Shown here one piece after another: positions 1 through 8,134 of a stretch of DNA of 64,000 bases; position 1 is the first letter of the stretch, and each line of letters begins with the position of its first letter. Both the position numbers and the translations under genes were made by a program. The DNA is from JAGRAX01 sp041391365. GTDB taxonomy: Bacteria; Bdellovibrionota_G; JALEGL01; JAGRMV01. The stretch lies in assembly GCA_041391365.1 (NCBI GenBank), contig JAWKOC010000003.1:310001-374000 (forward strand). Direction: 5' to 3'. The notes beneath the pieces are model-generated. The model did no database searches. It was not told the origin of the DNA and saw only the letters and a list, made by a program, of their open reading frames with translations.

Positions 1-767
1 GCGTGCATGCCATTGTCTCGGAAATATTCTCCAATCGCGACGCCAGAGTAAGGTGCAATGAACTGCATGGGAGCAGATTCAGATGCGTTGGCAGCCACTA
101 CGGTTGTGTATTCCATGGCGCCATGACGAGCAAGCTTGTCCACCACTTGAGCCACTGTGGATTGTTTTTGTCCGATGGCCACATAAATGCAATACACATT
201 CAAACCTTTTTGGTTGATGATCGTGTCAATGGCTACGGCAGTTTTTCCGGTTTGTCGGTCCCCAATGATGAGCTCTCGTTGACCTCGACCAATGGGAACC
301 ATGGAATCGATCGCTTTGAGTCCTGTTTGCAATGGCTCGTGCACAGATTTTCGTGTGACAATTCCAGGAGCTTTGAGTTCTACACGTCGTTGTTCGGTGG
401 CTTTGATTTCCCCTTTGCCGTCGATGGGTTGTCCCAAGGCGTTGACCACGCGGCCCACCAATTCTTTTCCCACAGGAACTTGAGCGATTTGTCCGGTGCG
501 TTCTACGACATCACCTTCTTTGATCATGGTGTCGTTTCCAAAAAGCGTGGCACCGACATTGTTTTCTTCCAAGTTGAGGGCCATTCCATAAACGCCATGA
601 GGAAACTTAAGAAGCTCACCCGCCATCACGTTTTCGAGTCCATAGATTCGAGCAATCCCATCTCCTACGGAAATGACTTTTCCGGTTTCGGAAACTTCCA
701 TGCGTTTGTTGTAATCAAGAACTTGCGTTTTGATCAGCTGTGAAATTTCTTCTGCACGTATGTTCAT
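1..767 (-). CDS. atpA: ATP synthase F1 subunit alpha (5' part, cut by window edge)
   Basis: Nucleotide-binding alpha subunit of the F1 ATP synthase on the cytoplasmic face of the membrane. The reverse strand reads MNIRAEEISQLIKTQVLDYN at the start, then a beta-barrel N-domain and the P-loop GDRQTGKT at residues 169-176, followed by the typical alpha-subunit sequence up to the window edge. About 255 of roughly 500 residues are present; the 3' end lies outside. The ATG at 765-767 begins the alpha-family N-terminus, 14 nt after atpH, so it belongs to the same leftward operon (bactofilin, atpF', atpF, atpH, atpA). Identification is firm from the sequence. Confidence 0.97.
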   Translation of the reverse strand, partial: MNIRAEEISQLIKTQVLDYNKRMEVSETGKVISVGDGIARIYGLENVMAGELLKFPHGVYGMALNLEENNVGATLFGNDTMIKEGDVVERTGQIAQVPVGKELVGRVVNALGQPIDGKGEIKATEQRRVELKAPGIVTRKSVHEPLQTGLKAIDSMVPIGRGQRELIIGDRQTGKTAVAIDTIINQKGLNVYCIYVAIGQKQSTVAQVVDKLARHGAMEYTTVVAANASESAPMQFIAPYSGVAIGEYFRDNGMH

Positions 768-781
768 GTGTTTTTCCTTCT

Positions 782-1330
782 CTATGAATGACTTTTTGCC
801 ATTCGGTGTAAATATCCCAAAACAGAAGCATCATAGACCACGCCCCCAACGTTCGCGACCAGGCCTCCGATCAAGGTTTGATCTTCTTGGATTTCCATTT
901 GGATTTCTTTGCCCAAGGTTTTTTCCAAAGCTTTAGAAATGTTTTCCTGCTGTGTTTTGCTTAAGGGAAAGGCGGTTCGAATCAAAGCCAAGGTTTGTTG
1001 GTTTCGTTCCCGAAGAGCCAGGTCAAAAGCCTGTGCAATGTCGCCAATCAAATGCAGGTGATTCATGCTCACCAAGGTCATGACAAATCTTGCGACATAG
1101 TCGGAACATTTGTGTTTGGAAAAAATCTTTTTCAGAATCTCTTCCTTTTCTTGCAAATTGAACACGGGATTGTGAAAAAATTCTTTGTTTTCTCCCTGCC
1201 CCAACACACTGATTTGTTGCAGCTCTTGGTTGATGGATTCGAGAGATTTGTTGTTTTCATGTTCGGCAAGCAAATCCAAAAAAGCTCGTGCATATCGATT
1301 GGAGTATTGCTGGAGTTTATCTTGAGCCAT
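782..1330 (-). CDS. atpH: ATP synthase F1 subunit delta
   Basis: Delta subunit (OSCP family), which joins the top of F1 to the b-subunit stator. The 182-residue product starts MAQDKLQQYSNRYARAFLDL, with the family's helical N-domain, and ends with the conserved region GGLVANVGGVVYDASVLGYL. An in-frame start 13 codons upstream exists, but it would lie deeper inside atpF and adds residues unlike the family, so the ATG at 1328-1330 is preferred. It overlaps the end of atpF by 14 nt, suggesting translational coupling. Confidence 0.95.
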   Translation of the reverse strand: MAQDKLQQYSNRYARAFLDLLAEHENNKSLESINQELQQISVLGQGENKEFFHNPVFNLQEKEEILKKIFSKHKCSDYVARFVMTLVSMNHLHLIGDIAQAFDLALRERNQQTLALIRTAFPLSKTQQENISKALEKTLGKEIQMEIQEDQTLIGGLVANVGGVVYDASVLGYLHRMAKSHS

Positions 1331-1811
1331 GCTGATACTCCTCAATGTTCGACACAAAGTGATCCACAAATTGTTTGTGGTCTTGTTCTGTAAACGTTTT
1401 TTTCAATTCGACTTTGCTTTTTTCAATGGCTTTGCTCAAAAGTTGTTTTTGCAATTCTCGAGAGGCAAATTGTTTTTCTCTCTCGGCGGCTCGCTGTGCG
1501 TTTTCGATGATCTGCGCAGCTTGTGTTGTGGCGCGGGCCACAATGGTTTGTTTTTGTTTTTCGCCTTCGAGTTTGGCTCGTTGGAAAATTTCTTCGACTT
1601 CTTTTTCGAGCATATGAAGTTTGGTCTCGACTTCGGAGAGTCTGGTTTCGGCTTGCATGCGAAGCTCTTCACTCTGTTTCAAATTTTCTTCGATGTCTTT
1701 TTTTCTCTGCTGTAGATTTTCGGATACAGATTTTCTCATCAAAAAAAACATAAGGCCAATCAAGACCAAGAGGTTCACTAGCGGTGCGATCAGTGTTTCC
1801 AAACCGTGCAT
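1317..1811 (-). CDS. atpF: ATP synthase F0 subunit b
   Basis: Peripheral-stalk b subunit. The 164-residue product has one N-terminal membrane helix (about residues 8-25) followed by a long charged coiled coil rich in Lys, Glu and Gln, the usual b architecture. It ends inside the start of atpH and begins 1 nt after the upstream atpF' gene. Two b-type genes in tandem predict a b/b' heterodimeric stalk, as in photosynthetic bacteria and many deltaproteobacteria. Which copy is b and which b' is assigned here only by order. Confidence 0.9.
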   Translation of the reverse strand: MHGLETLIAPLVNLLVLIGLMFFLMRKSVSENLQQRKKDIEENLKQSEELRMQAETRLSEVETKLHMLEKEVEEIFQRAKLEGEKQKQTIVARATTQAAQIIENAQRAAEREKQFASRELQKQLLSKAIEKSKVELKKTFTEQDHKQFVDHFVSNIEEYQHGSR

Positions 1812-1812
1812 G

Positions 1813-2391
1813 TTATTTGGCCCTCGTCACGTTGGAATTGGAACTGAGATTTTTTCGGGCCGATGCACCTGGTTGGGCATGTCCAAGCACGCGCTCCACC
1901 AACAGAGTTTGAATCGGATCAATGTACTGATCCAACGTGGACTGAACCTGGGCCACATCACTCTCCAATTGTTGTTTTTCTTTGGCCAATTGCCCAGCAG
2001 CTTTTTCTCGGGCCTGATCGAGGGATTTTTTTTCTTCATCTTCGGCTTGCATGATGATTTCTTCCCGCTGCTTTGCCGCGCGGAGTTTCGCGTCTGAAAT
2101 GCGCTGCTGATACATGTCCCATTTTTCTTGGCTGAGCAGCTGGTTTTTTTGTGCCCATTTTCGTTTTCCTTCGGTTTGGGCATCTCGCTCTTCGGCCGTT
2201 CGAATGTAAGGTTCAAAAACAAAGACTTGTAGGATCCAAAGCAGGCCCAAAAACAAAAGCCCTTGGTACAAGTATCCATGAGGAGCTTCCAATCCGATGG
2301 CTTTCCAAAACCCAACCACAGGAAGAAGCAGAGCCACGGCTGTGAAGATCGCCGCAAAGACAAAGATGTACAGAGTCGAATGTGATTTCAT
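1813..2391 (-). CDS. ATP synthase F0 subunit b' (second b-type subunit)
   Basis: Second b-type stalk subunit, 192 residues. It has two hydrophobic stretches near the N-terminus (about residues 7-27 and 43-59); the second leads into the long coiled coil. The first may be an extra membrane helix or a cleaved leader, which is unusual for a b subunit. It lies 2 nt downstream of the bactofilin gene and 1 nt upstream of atpF. Position, length and coiled-coil composition support the call, but sequence conservation in this family is low. Confidence 0.85.
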   Translation of the reverse strand: MKSHSTLYIFVFAAIFTAVALLLPVVGFWKAIGLEAPHGYLYQGLLFLGLLWILQVFVFEPYIRTAEERDAQTEGKRKWAQKNQLLSQEKWDMYQQRISDAKLRAAKQREEIIMQAEDEEKKSLDQAREKAAGQLAKEKQQLESDVAQVQSTLDQYIDPIQTLLVERVLGHAQPGASARKNLSSNSNVTRAK

Positions 2392-2393
2392 GC

Positions 2394-2885
2394 TTAGGCT
2401 TGATGAGTGGCGGTTTTGGTTTTTTCCGCGGTATCAAAAGACGTTGGTTTTGTGGTCCCTGCGGTTTTGGTTTGGCCTTTGCCCATCGTGCAGTGCCCAT
2501 CGAAGGTGACTCCGTCTTCGATCACCAAAGATGGCGTAGCAATGTCGGCCTGAACCACTGCATTTTTATGCAGCTCAACACGATTTTTGGCCTTGATGTT
2601 GCCGGTGAAAATGCCAGAAATAGAAACTGATCCCACGACGATGTCTCCTTCGACTCGGCCACTTTCGCCTATGACCATATGAGCCTCAGAGTGAATCTGG
2701 CCTTTGAAGGTGCCGTCGATCCGGACCGTGCCTTCAAACGTGAGTTTTCCCTCAAATTCGCTGCCTCGATCCAGAATGGCGTTGAAACCGCCCACCTGAG
2801 TGCTGGCTCGGCCGTTGGTGGCCACAGCACTGGGGGTTACCGTATGATTGGTGGTTTCGGAACGATCGCTTTTTAAGATTCCCAT
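2394..2885 (-). CDS. bactofilin
   Basis: Bactofilin (DUF583), a polymer-forming beta-helical cytoskeletal protein. A disordered N-terminus is followed by the short right-handed beta-helix repeats typical of the family (about residues 35-135: GSEFEGKLTFEGTVRIDGTF, then repeats around GRVEGDIVVGSVSISGIFTG), and a Thr/Lys-rich tail. An AAGGAG ribosome site lies 8 nt before the ATG. It heads the atpF'-F-H-A operon; in Bdellovibrio-like genomes a bactofilin gene also sits between parAB and the ATP synthase genes. Bactofilins often interact with ParA/ParB or cell-wall enzymes; a role here is inferred only. Confidence 0.93.
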   Translation of the reverse strand: MGILKSDRSETTNHTVTPSAVATNGRASTQVGGFNAILDRGSEFEGKLTFEGTVRIDGTFKGQIHSEAHMVIGESGRVEGDIVVGSVSISGIFTGNIKAKNRVELHKNAVVQADIATPSLVIEDGVTFDGHCTMGKGQTKTAGTTKPTSFDTAEKTKTATHQA

Positions 2886-3141
2886 GGGTTTTTCTCCTTA
2901 TATATATGAGGTGCAATGGCGCGCAGATACATCCCCATACAGCTATGCCGGAAGTATAAAATTCGCCCCCAACTGTCAAGGAAAGAGTGTTTGAATCCCT
3001 CGGAAATGCCCTTTTGCTGCACCGCTCATCGCGATGTGTTTTTTTGGAGCACCCACGCCCGTGATCTGAAAAAACATCGTCTTTGACTTGACGTGGCGCA
3101 GTCAAATGTTTTACAACCAGGTTCTTTGCAAGGGGGAAAAC

Positions 3142-3951
3142 ATGAAAAACATTTCTATGATCGTTCTGATGTGGGCGTGGCTTGTGGCGGGGTCATCTTC
3201 GGTGGCCTTTGGCCAGGGTTGGTTTGCCAACGCTGAAAAAAGCCTCGCGGCCAAGGTAAGCATCGAGAAAGATCAGTTTTTTGGCTCGGTGCTATTTTAT
3301 AAACTTGAAAACGGTGAAATTCAAGACCAGAACCAAGCTACACTCTTTTTGGTCAGAGAGGACATCAACAAACCCGTGTTCCAAGTCTCAAGTTTTATGG
3401 TCAAGCAAAATGCTTCCCCTGAGACGAGGGCTTTGAATTTTGCGACCGAGGTGATTCTCGGAAAAAAAACCCTGATACTGAGCAATCCACAGAACATTAC
3501 TGCTCAAGGCTGGAATTCGATCGAAGAACCTGCTCTGCAGGGAGGAGATCTGGCGAACTTGGTCGAAAACGACCTCTTTTCTAGCTTCTATGTGATCACA
3601 AACGATACAGATTCTCGAAAAAAAGGTTCTGCACAGGAGTGTGGGAACTTTTTTGAACAGGCCAATCAGTGGATTCGTGATCATGTGGAATCGATTTGGA
3701 TTTCTCCAGACTCGACCACAGTGATGGTGCACAAAGAACATGCCGATCGAGCGTATAGTTTTTTCAAACCGCAGGGCCGGGGCATTTTGTTTGAATTGGA
3801 TGCATCGGTGGCCACATCCTTGGGGTGGAAAGTGGTTCTCCATTTTGAAGAATCCGAGCCCGGAGCCTACGAATATGTTTCGATTGGAATTGGAGACGGC
3901 GCTTCCTGCAGCTTGATCACCAAGCATTCCATTCAATGGATGAAAAACTAA
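3142..3951 (+). CDS. secreted protein of unknown function
   Basis: Not recognised. The 269-residue product begins with a signal peptide (Lys-containing start, hydrophobic core, cleavage probably after AFG near residue 23). The mature part is mixed alpha/beta with two cysteines (in QECGNFF and ASCSLI) that could form a disulfide. An AGGGGGA ribosome site precedes this ATG; an in-frame start 18 codons upstream would bury the signal peptide. It is followed 25 nt later by another secreted gene on the same strand. The 256 bp upstream, shared with the divergent bactofilin gene, holds no other gene. Confidence 0.75.
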   Translation: MKNISMIVLMWAWLVAGSSSVAFGQGWFANAEKSLAAKVSIEKDQFFGSVLFYKLENGEIQDQNQATLFLVREDINKPVFQVSSFMVKQNASPETRALNFATEVILGKKTLILSNPQNITAQGWNSIEEPALQGGDLANLVENDLFSSFYVITNDTDSRKKGSAQECGNFFEQANQWIRDHVESIWISPDSTTVMVHKEHADRAYSFFKPQGRGILFELDASVATSLGWKVVLHFEESEPGAYEYVSIGIGDGASCSLITKHSIQWMKN

Positions 3952-3976
3952 TTTTTGGGTTGAAGGGGGAAATCAC

Positions 3977-4981
3977 ATGAAAAAAATCATCACACTTTGT
4001 TTGTTGGGGATGGTGGGCACGGGATCTTGGGCCGAAGCTCAAGATTCACAAACTCCGTGGTTTATCTCGGGAACCAGCGAGTCATCATCGAATGTGGAAC
4101 GCTACGTAGCACAATGGGAAATCAAAGAAGAGGGAAACATGTTGACCGTTCAACTCTACAAAGTTCTTCCCACACAACCCGGTCAAGGAGAAGATGATTT
4201 GTGGATCGACGATCAGATTCAAAAATGTTTTTTCTATGGCCGACGCGTGGAGGACAAATATGTCATTGAGCAGGGCTTTCAGCATGACTTTGCAAAAGAA
4301 CATTTGATCTGCAACCCCTCATGGGCCACCGTGGAGGACGATCAGATGGTATTGGAATACGACACCTTTGGTTCCAAGAAAATTGTGTTTGAGCTCTTGA
4401 ACGACAAAACCATTGTGCCATCATCAAGCAAGGTTCCGTTGAATTCTGCACAGGCTCGTGTGATTGCACCTAGCACGGAATTTGAAATGGGTGGTCTGAG
4501 CGCATTGAAAACGGCAACGTATGATCTTGAACCCGGGGGAACCGTTCACTATGAGATGGTCAATGCAGAAGGGGAGTTGATCAGCCCGTTGTCGCGAGAT
4601 GAGATCATGAAAGAAAGTGATCAATCTTTGTGGGGCGATTGCCGATCTTTTCATGTTCACGCGACTGCGGCCATGAGCAGGATCAAGGCCGTGACCGTCC
4701 TGCATGCAGATAGGCAATTGATTCCACTGGACCGCCAGGGCAATCCTGTTTTGCCCAAGGGAAATACTCTCAAAAAAAATCAGGACATGTATGAGGTTAC
4801 ACTCACATTTGGGTATGTTGACGGAGATATGCGTTTTTCTTTTGAGAACACCACGCTTCGGGCGGTGTTGAGTGCAGGTAGTGGAAAAAATCGTAGCCAA
4901 TGGTCGATGGAGGCTCAGCTTCCCAAAGGCCAGCTTTGCAAGACTGTGGTGGAATCTTCGTATCAGTTGAGAAGTGAATGA
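3977..4981 (+). CDS. secreted protein of unknown function
   Basis: Not recognised. The 334-residue product has a clear signal peptide (MKKIITLCLLGMVGTGSWAEA, cleavage near residue 21) and a predicted beta-rich mature part with four cysteines, in CFFYGR, LICNPS, GDCRSF and QLCKTV. A GGGGGA ribosome site lies 9 nt before the ATG. It probably forms a transcription unit with the secreted gene just upstream (25 nt gap). Periplasmic or outer-envelope location is inferred from the signal peptide. No catalytic motif was seen. Confidence 0.75.
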   Translation: MKKIITLCLLGMVGTGSWAEAQDSQTPWFISGTSESSSNVERYVAQWEIKEEGNMLTVQLYKVLPTQPGQGEDDLWIDDQIQKCFFYGRRVEDKYVIEQGFQHDFAKEHLICNPSWATVEDDQMVLEYDTFGSKKIVFELLNDKTIVPSSSKVPLNSAQARVIAPSTEFEMGGLSALKTATYDLEPGGTVHYEMVNAEGELISPLSRDEIMKESDQSLWGDCRSFHVHATAAMSRIKAVTVLHADRQLIPLDRQGNPVLPKGNTLKKNQDMYEVTLTFGYVDGDMRFSFENTTLRAVLSAGSGKNRSQWSMEAQLPKGQLCKTVVESSYQLRSE

Positions 4982-5041
4982 TTTTTTTCACCTCCGTTCA
5001 CAAACGTGACGATGAGCTGAAAATCGTTTAGTCTTGACTCC

Positions 5042-5974
5042 ATGACAAAAATTCTTCGGGTGATCGGGCTGGGGCTCGTCTGCGTTTTTATCAACCTAAA
5101 CCCGGCATGGGCCTGTGAACCCAAAGCATTTTCCATTGTTTGTTTGGAGGAAGAGCAGTTTTTTTCGATTCATGAATTGGATGAAGCAAAAAAAGAAATT
5201 TGGGTAGACTATTGGTTGAAACCCCTCGCACATCGATTGTTTGAGGAGAAAAAAGACACCCCAGAAATTTCTCCCACGATTTGCAGGCCCGTCAAAGAAC
5301 TTCCACAAGCTTATCTATGCATTAGCGCTCGGCAAATGGATCAAAATAAATTGTTTTCTCGAATGTCGATCTTTTCCGAAGGGACCAAAAGGATTTCGGC
5401 AGGCACACTCGTCACTCTAGATCACCCGGCATATCGAATGTACTCCCAGGCCGTGGGGGGTCATGATTTGCGGGCGCAGGCCTTGCTGGATTTTTTTGCT
5501 GAGGCAAAAGCAAAGAAAATGGTACTTTCAAAAAGGGAAAAGTCTTTCGACGAGAATGTTCTGCAGCCTTTGGAAAAAAAATATGACAGCTCCTCCTGCT
5601 GCTATCAAATGAGTCGCTCTCCGGATGTGTGGAAAAGCCCATCCCCTTTCTCTGTGATCACTGCCTCGGCACAAGGTTATTTGGATTTTACTACAGTGGT
5701 GAGTCATGAGCTATTGCATGCACAATTTTACCTCAACCCAAAACTCCGGGATCTCCTGCGAAACTATTGGAGCGAGAAAATGAGTGAGGAGGACAAAGAT
5801 CTTGTCCGCACTGAACTCGATAACAAAGGCTACAACAAAGACGATGAATACGTAATGATCAAAGAGTTTTACTCCTACTTATTCCAAAGTGGTAGCGATA
5901 GGGGTCCCTTCCAAAAGGTTTTCCCCAAACATCGTAAGGCAATTGATAAGCTGCAAAGAAGGCATAAAATATAA
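5042..5974 (+). CDS. secreted protein with HExxH motif, putative zinc metalloprotease
   Basis: The 310-residue product has an N-terminal signal peptide (cleavage after PAWA near residue 24). HELLH at residues 222-226 sits in a VVSHELLHAQF context, as in zinc metallopeptidases where the two His bind zinc and the Glu activates water. A possible third ligand is Glu275 in IKEFYSY, 49 residues on, a gluzincin-like arrangement. It is cysteine-rich (including a CC pair near 186-187), which fits an exported enzyme. I do not recognise a named family; peptidase activity is inferred from the motif alone. Confidence 0.7.
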   Translation: MTKILRVIGLGLVCVFINLNPAWACEPKAFSIVCLEEEQFFSIHELDEAKKEIWVDYWLKPLAHRLFEEKKDTPEISPTICRPVKELPQAYLCISARQMDQNKLFSRMSIFSEGTKRISAGTLVTLDHPAYRMYSQAVGGHDLRAQALLDFFAEAKAKKMVLSKREKSFDENVLQPLEKKYDSSSCCYQMSRSPDVWKSPSPFSVITASAQGYLDFTTVVSHELLHAQFYLNPKLRDLLRNYWSEKMSEEDKDLVRTELDNKGYNKDDEYVMIKEFYSYLFQSGSDRGPFQKVFPKHRKAIDKLQRRHKI

Positions 5975-6050
5975 ATATTTTGATGATTTTCCGCGATTCT
6001 GATTCTTGACAAGCTAAAATAGAAATTAAAAAATTCATTATTTTAGCGAT

Positions 6051-6785
6051 TTGGTGCAGCACAGATTGGATTTTTCTTGTGGACAGATTTTTCGGTCTTT
6101 GCAGAAGATCTATGACTGGAACTCTGCTTTGTTTCATTTTAAACCTCTTGACCATTATGATGGTCAACTTGTTTTCAAGATCTCACGAGATTCTGATTTT
6201 TCATCACATTTTTTCAGATTTACTATCATTTCTCGATATGTTTATAGGGAAACGGGATATACAGCAGATCCTTATATCCTGCAGGGTTGGGGGATCCCTG
6301 AGAAAAAATCTAGCGATCTCACTAAGTTTTGTTTGCGTTATTTATTTTTGTATCGATTATCTCATCAAAATATTCCCACAGATGAATTTGCCATGAGAAC
6401 GATAACGAAGGTAGATAATTATACGGAATTGGTTCGAGAGAGCTTGGCTCCTTATCAAGAATTTTCAGCGTATTGCCGGTCATGTCAAAAAGACTCTTGG
6501 TTTTTTGAAGGGTCTTTTGCATTCAAACATAATACCCCTATGTGGAATGAATTATCCTGGGGTAGTATTGAGTCGATGGCTTCGTTAATCGCACTGCTAT
6601 TGACCGAAGACGATAATGATCAAAATAAGATCGATGCACAAAAACAAGTCATTGAAGCCATCAATCATCCGAAACGGGCGTGGAGAAACAAAACAAGAAG
6701 ATTATTTAAACAGTTTTATGACGATGAACTCCTGCCTTATTCAACATATCAAGATATTAAAAATGTCGAAGAAGATACAAAGTAA
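6051..6785 (+). CDS. hypothetical protein, possibly a 5'-truncated remnant
   Basis: Unrecognised ORF of about 244 codons in an AT-rich stretch. The frame is open from 6030, but the first ATG comes only about 115 codons in; a TTG at 6051 or GTG at 6054 would have to serve as start, and neither has a ribosome site. There is no signal peptide, unlike its neighbours. The composition (many aromatic and charged residues, a CRSC pair) still looks protein-like. It may be a gene that lost its 5' end, or a real gene with an unusual start. It converges on trpR with a 33-nt gap. Confidence 0.45.
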   Translation: MVQHRLDFSCGQIFRSLQKIYDWNSALFHFKPLDHYDGQLVFKISRDSDFSSHFFRFTIISRYVYRETGYTADPYILQGWGIPEKKSSDLTKFCLRYLFLYRLSHQNIPTDEFAMRTITKVDNYTELVRESLAPYQEFSAYCRSCQKDSWFFEGSFAFKHNTPMWNELSWGSIESMASLIALLLTEDDNDQNKIDAQKQVIEAINHPKRAWRNKTRRLFKQFYDDELLPYSTYQDIKNVEEDTK

Positions 6786-6818
6786 GTCTTTTTTGGAAAT
6801 TTCTTAAAAATCAAGAAT

Positions 6819-7082
6819 TCATGTTTTACTAAGGATTTTTTCCAAAAACTTTTGATGGTGTTGTGTGAGACGGGCACCTCTGGTTACTTTGTAAATGCTG
6901 ACCTTTTGATCTTGGGCAATTTGTCTTTGAGGTTTGTTTTGTAGCAAATCCGTCAGTATTTTGATTCGATTTTCGATGTCGTTTTTTTCTTTGGGACTGA
7001 GGAGAATATCGAGGTATTGATCTAGGTCTTTTTCTTTTTTGGCTGCGTTTTTTAGGGTTTTGGTCAAAATATTGGGTTTCAT
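6819..7082 (-). CDS. trpR: TrpR-family transcriptional repressor
   Basis: Tryptophan-repressor-type DNA-binding protein, 87 residues. The region LLSPKEKNDIENRIKILTDL (residues 27-46) and the helix-turn-helix after it (about 53-70, ending KVTRGA) match the E. coli TrpR core. Arg39 and Arg68-Gly69 line up with E. coli Arg54 and Arg84-Gly85, which contact tryptophan; Ser29 replaces Thr44. The N-terminal arm is about 15 residues shorter than in E. coli. The ATG is the first possible start, because a stop lies just upstream in frame; no clear ribosome site is visible. A palindrome resembling a TrpR operator lies 49 bp upstream, suggesting autoregulation. No trp biosynthesis genes are in the window. 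Confidence 0.85.
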   Translation of the reverse strand: MKPNILTKTLKNAAKKEKDLDQYLDILLSPKEKNDIENRIKILTDLLQNKPQRQIAQDQKVSIYKVTRGARLTQHHQKFLEKILSKT

Positions 7083-7130
7083 TGAAATTTGATTCTATCA
7101 TTTTTTTGAATATAACGCTTGCAATCCATA

Positions 7131-7152
7131 ATGTACTGATGTATCAGTACAT
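7131..7152. promoter_or_regulatory. putative TrpR operator
   Basis: The core GTACTGATGTATCAGTAC (7133-7150) is a perfect palindrome apart from its central GT step, and the symmetry extends two more bases each side. It fits the half-site pattern of E. coli trp operators (GTACT at one end, AGTAC at the other). It lies in the intergenic region between the divergently read trpR gene and the secreted-protein gene at 7283, so it could control either or both. Function is inferred. Confidence 0.75.
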
Positions 7153-7158
7153 CAGTTT

Positions 7159-7218
7159 ATGAGTTATTGCTCCCAGCATCTGTATTTCTGCAAAGTATGG
7201 CGCTTTCGCGCCTCATAA
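7159..7218 (+). other. short leader ORF ending in a hairpin, upstream of the 7283 gene
   Basis: A 19-codon ORF (MSYCSQHLYFCKVWRFRAS) begins 7 nt after the TrpR-type operator. Its last codons overlap a GGCGC-TTTC-GCGCC hairpin (7199-7212), which is followed by a T-rich stretch. The single Trp codon lies at the first bases of the hairpin. It could be an attenuator-type leader, but there is no clear ribosome site and one Trp codon is weak support. A second 12-nt palindrome, GCCTTTTAAGGC (7259-7270), abuts the ribosome site of the downstream gene. Confidence 0.25.
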
Positions 7219-7282
7219 ATTTCTTTCTATTTCTATTTTACTTATTTTTATTTTTTATGCCTTTTAAGGCAGGAGATACATC

Positions 7283-8107
7283 ATGAAATTTTCACTATAC
7301 ACACGTTATTTTTTGGGATTTTTTATTCTTTTTTCGGATCCATTGTTAGCTCAACAGCCGTGTTTGGAATCAAAGGATATGGAAATTGCAGTGCAGGAAT
7401 ACAACAAGAAAAAACAACAGGAAGGAAAAGAAACCTTTTTCTCAACAGTTTGTTCAGACCCAGATCAACTTCAAGTAGAGGCGCTGTCTCAGATGGAAGA
7501 TTTGGTGCATCTTTCCATTGATTGTGATGAGGAAAAGATTTTCTTCACCAGCGACAAAAAAAACATTCCTTTGTTTCGAGGACCCAATGTACCGGACCGT
7601 CATCCATACATGAAAATTTTTCCGATAAAGTCCAAAGTGAATGAATGCAAGATTTTTTCTTATGGTGAAGACAAGGTGATTTGCAGCTATATTGAAACCC
7701 CCGAAGACGATGAATACACTGATTTGTATTCGGATCTAAAATACACTTTGGATTACTTTTATAAAGAAGGTCGGTTGCTGATGAGAATTCGGTCGGGACT
7801 GCCCCGCAAAGAACTTCTATATCCTCATACCGATTTTCACCTCCGAGAGGACTACTATGAAACCAGCTTTGCCAAAGAGTTGGAACAAACGTATGAGGTT
7901 CAAAAAAATCAATATGATCTTGTTTTTTACGAAGTACCCTATGGTTCGTTTGATCCTGAAAAGTATCTTCATGTCAAAGGCAGCGTGATGGGCGTAGCCA
8001 TTGTTGGAAGGTTTTACCTAGGCGATCAGATATCCATTCCTGTGAAAGATAAAAATCAATCGATTGTCATCACGAGAAATCAGAAGGTCTACCTCGTCCG
8101 AAGATAA
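7283..8107 (+). CDS. secreted protein of unknown function, divergent from trpR
   Basis: Not recognised. The 274-residue product begins with a signal peptide (hydrophobic core FLGFFILF, cleavage after LLA near residue 23). The mature protein is acidic, rich in Tyr and Asp/Glu, with five cysteines (about residues 27, 57, 79, 117 and 131). An AGGAG ribosome site lies 7 nt before the ATG. The 200-bp leader between it and trpR carries the palindromic operator and two small hairpins, so expression may respond to tryptophan if the repressor is functional. Confidence 0.75.
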   Translation: MKFSLYTRYFLGFFILFSDPLLAQQPCLESKDMEIAVQEYNKKKQQEGKETFFSTVCSDPDQLQVEALSQMEDLVHLSIDCDEEKIFFTSDKKNIPLFRGPNVPDRHPYMKIFPIKSKVNECKIFSYGEDKVICSYIETPEDDEYTDLYSDLKYTLDYFYKEGRLLMRIRSGLPRKELLYPHTDFHLREDYYETSFAKELEQTYEVQKNQYDLVFYEVPYGSFDPEKYLHVKGSVMGVAIVGRFYLGDQISIPVKDKNQSIVITRNQKVYLVRR

Positions 8108-8134
8108 TGTAGTCATTATTGTCTGTCTATGGGG

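Noticed and set aside
3..743. 246-codon plus-strand ORF
   Set aside because: Antisense shadow of atpA, whose minus-strand protein is unmistakable.
6079..6396. 105-codon ORF in another frame of the 6051 gene
   Set aside because: Hydrophobic low-complexity product without ribosome site; the 6051 frame is longer and more protein-like.
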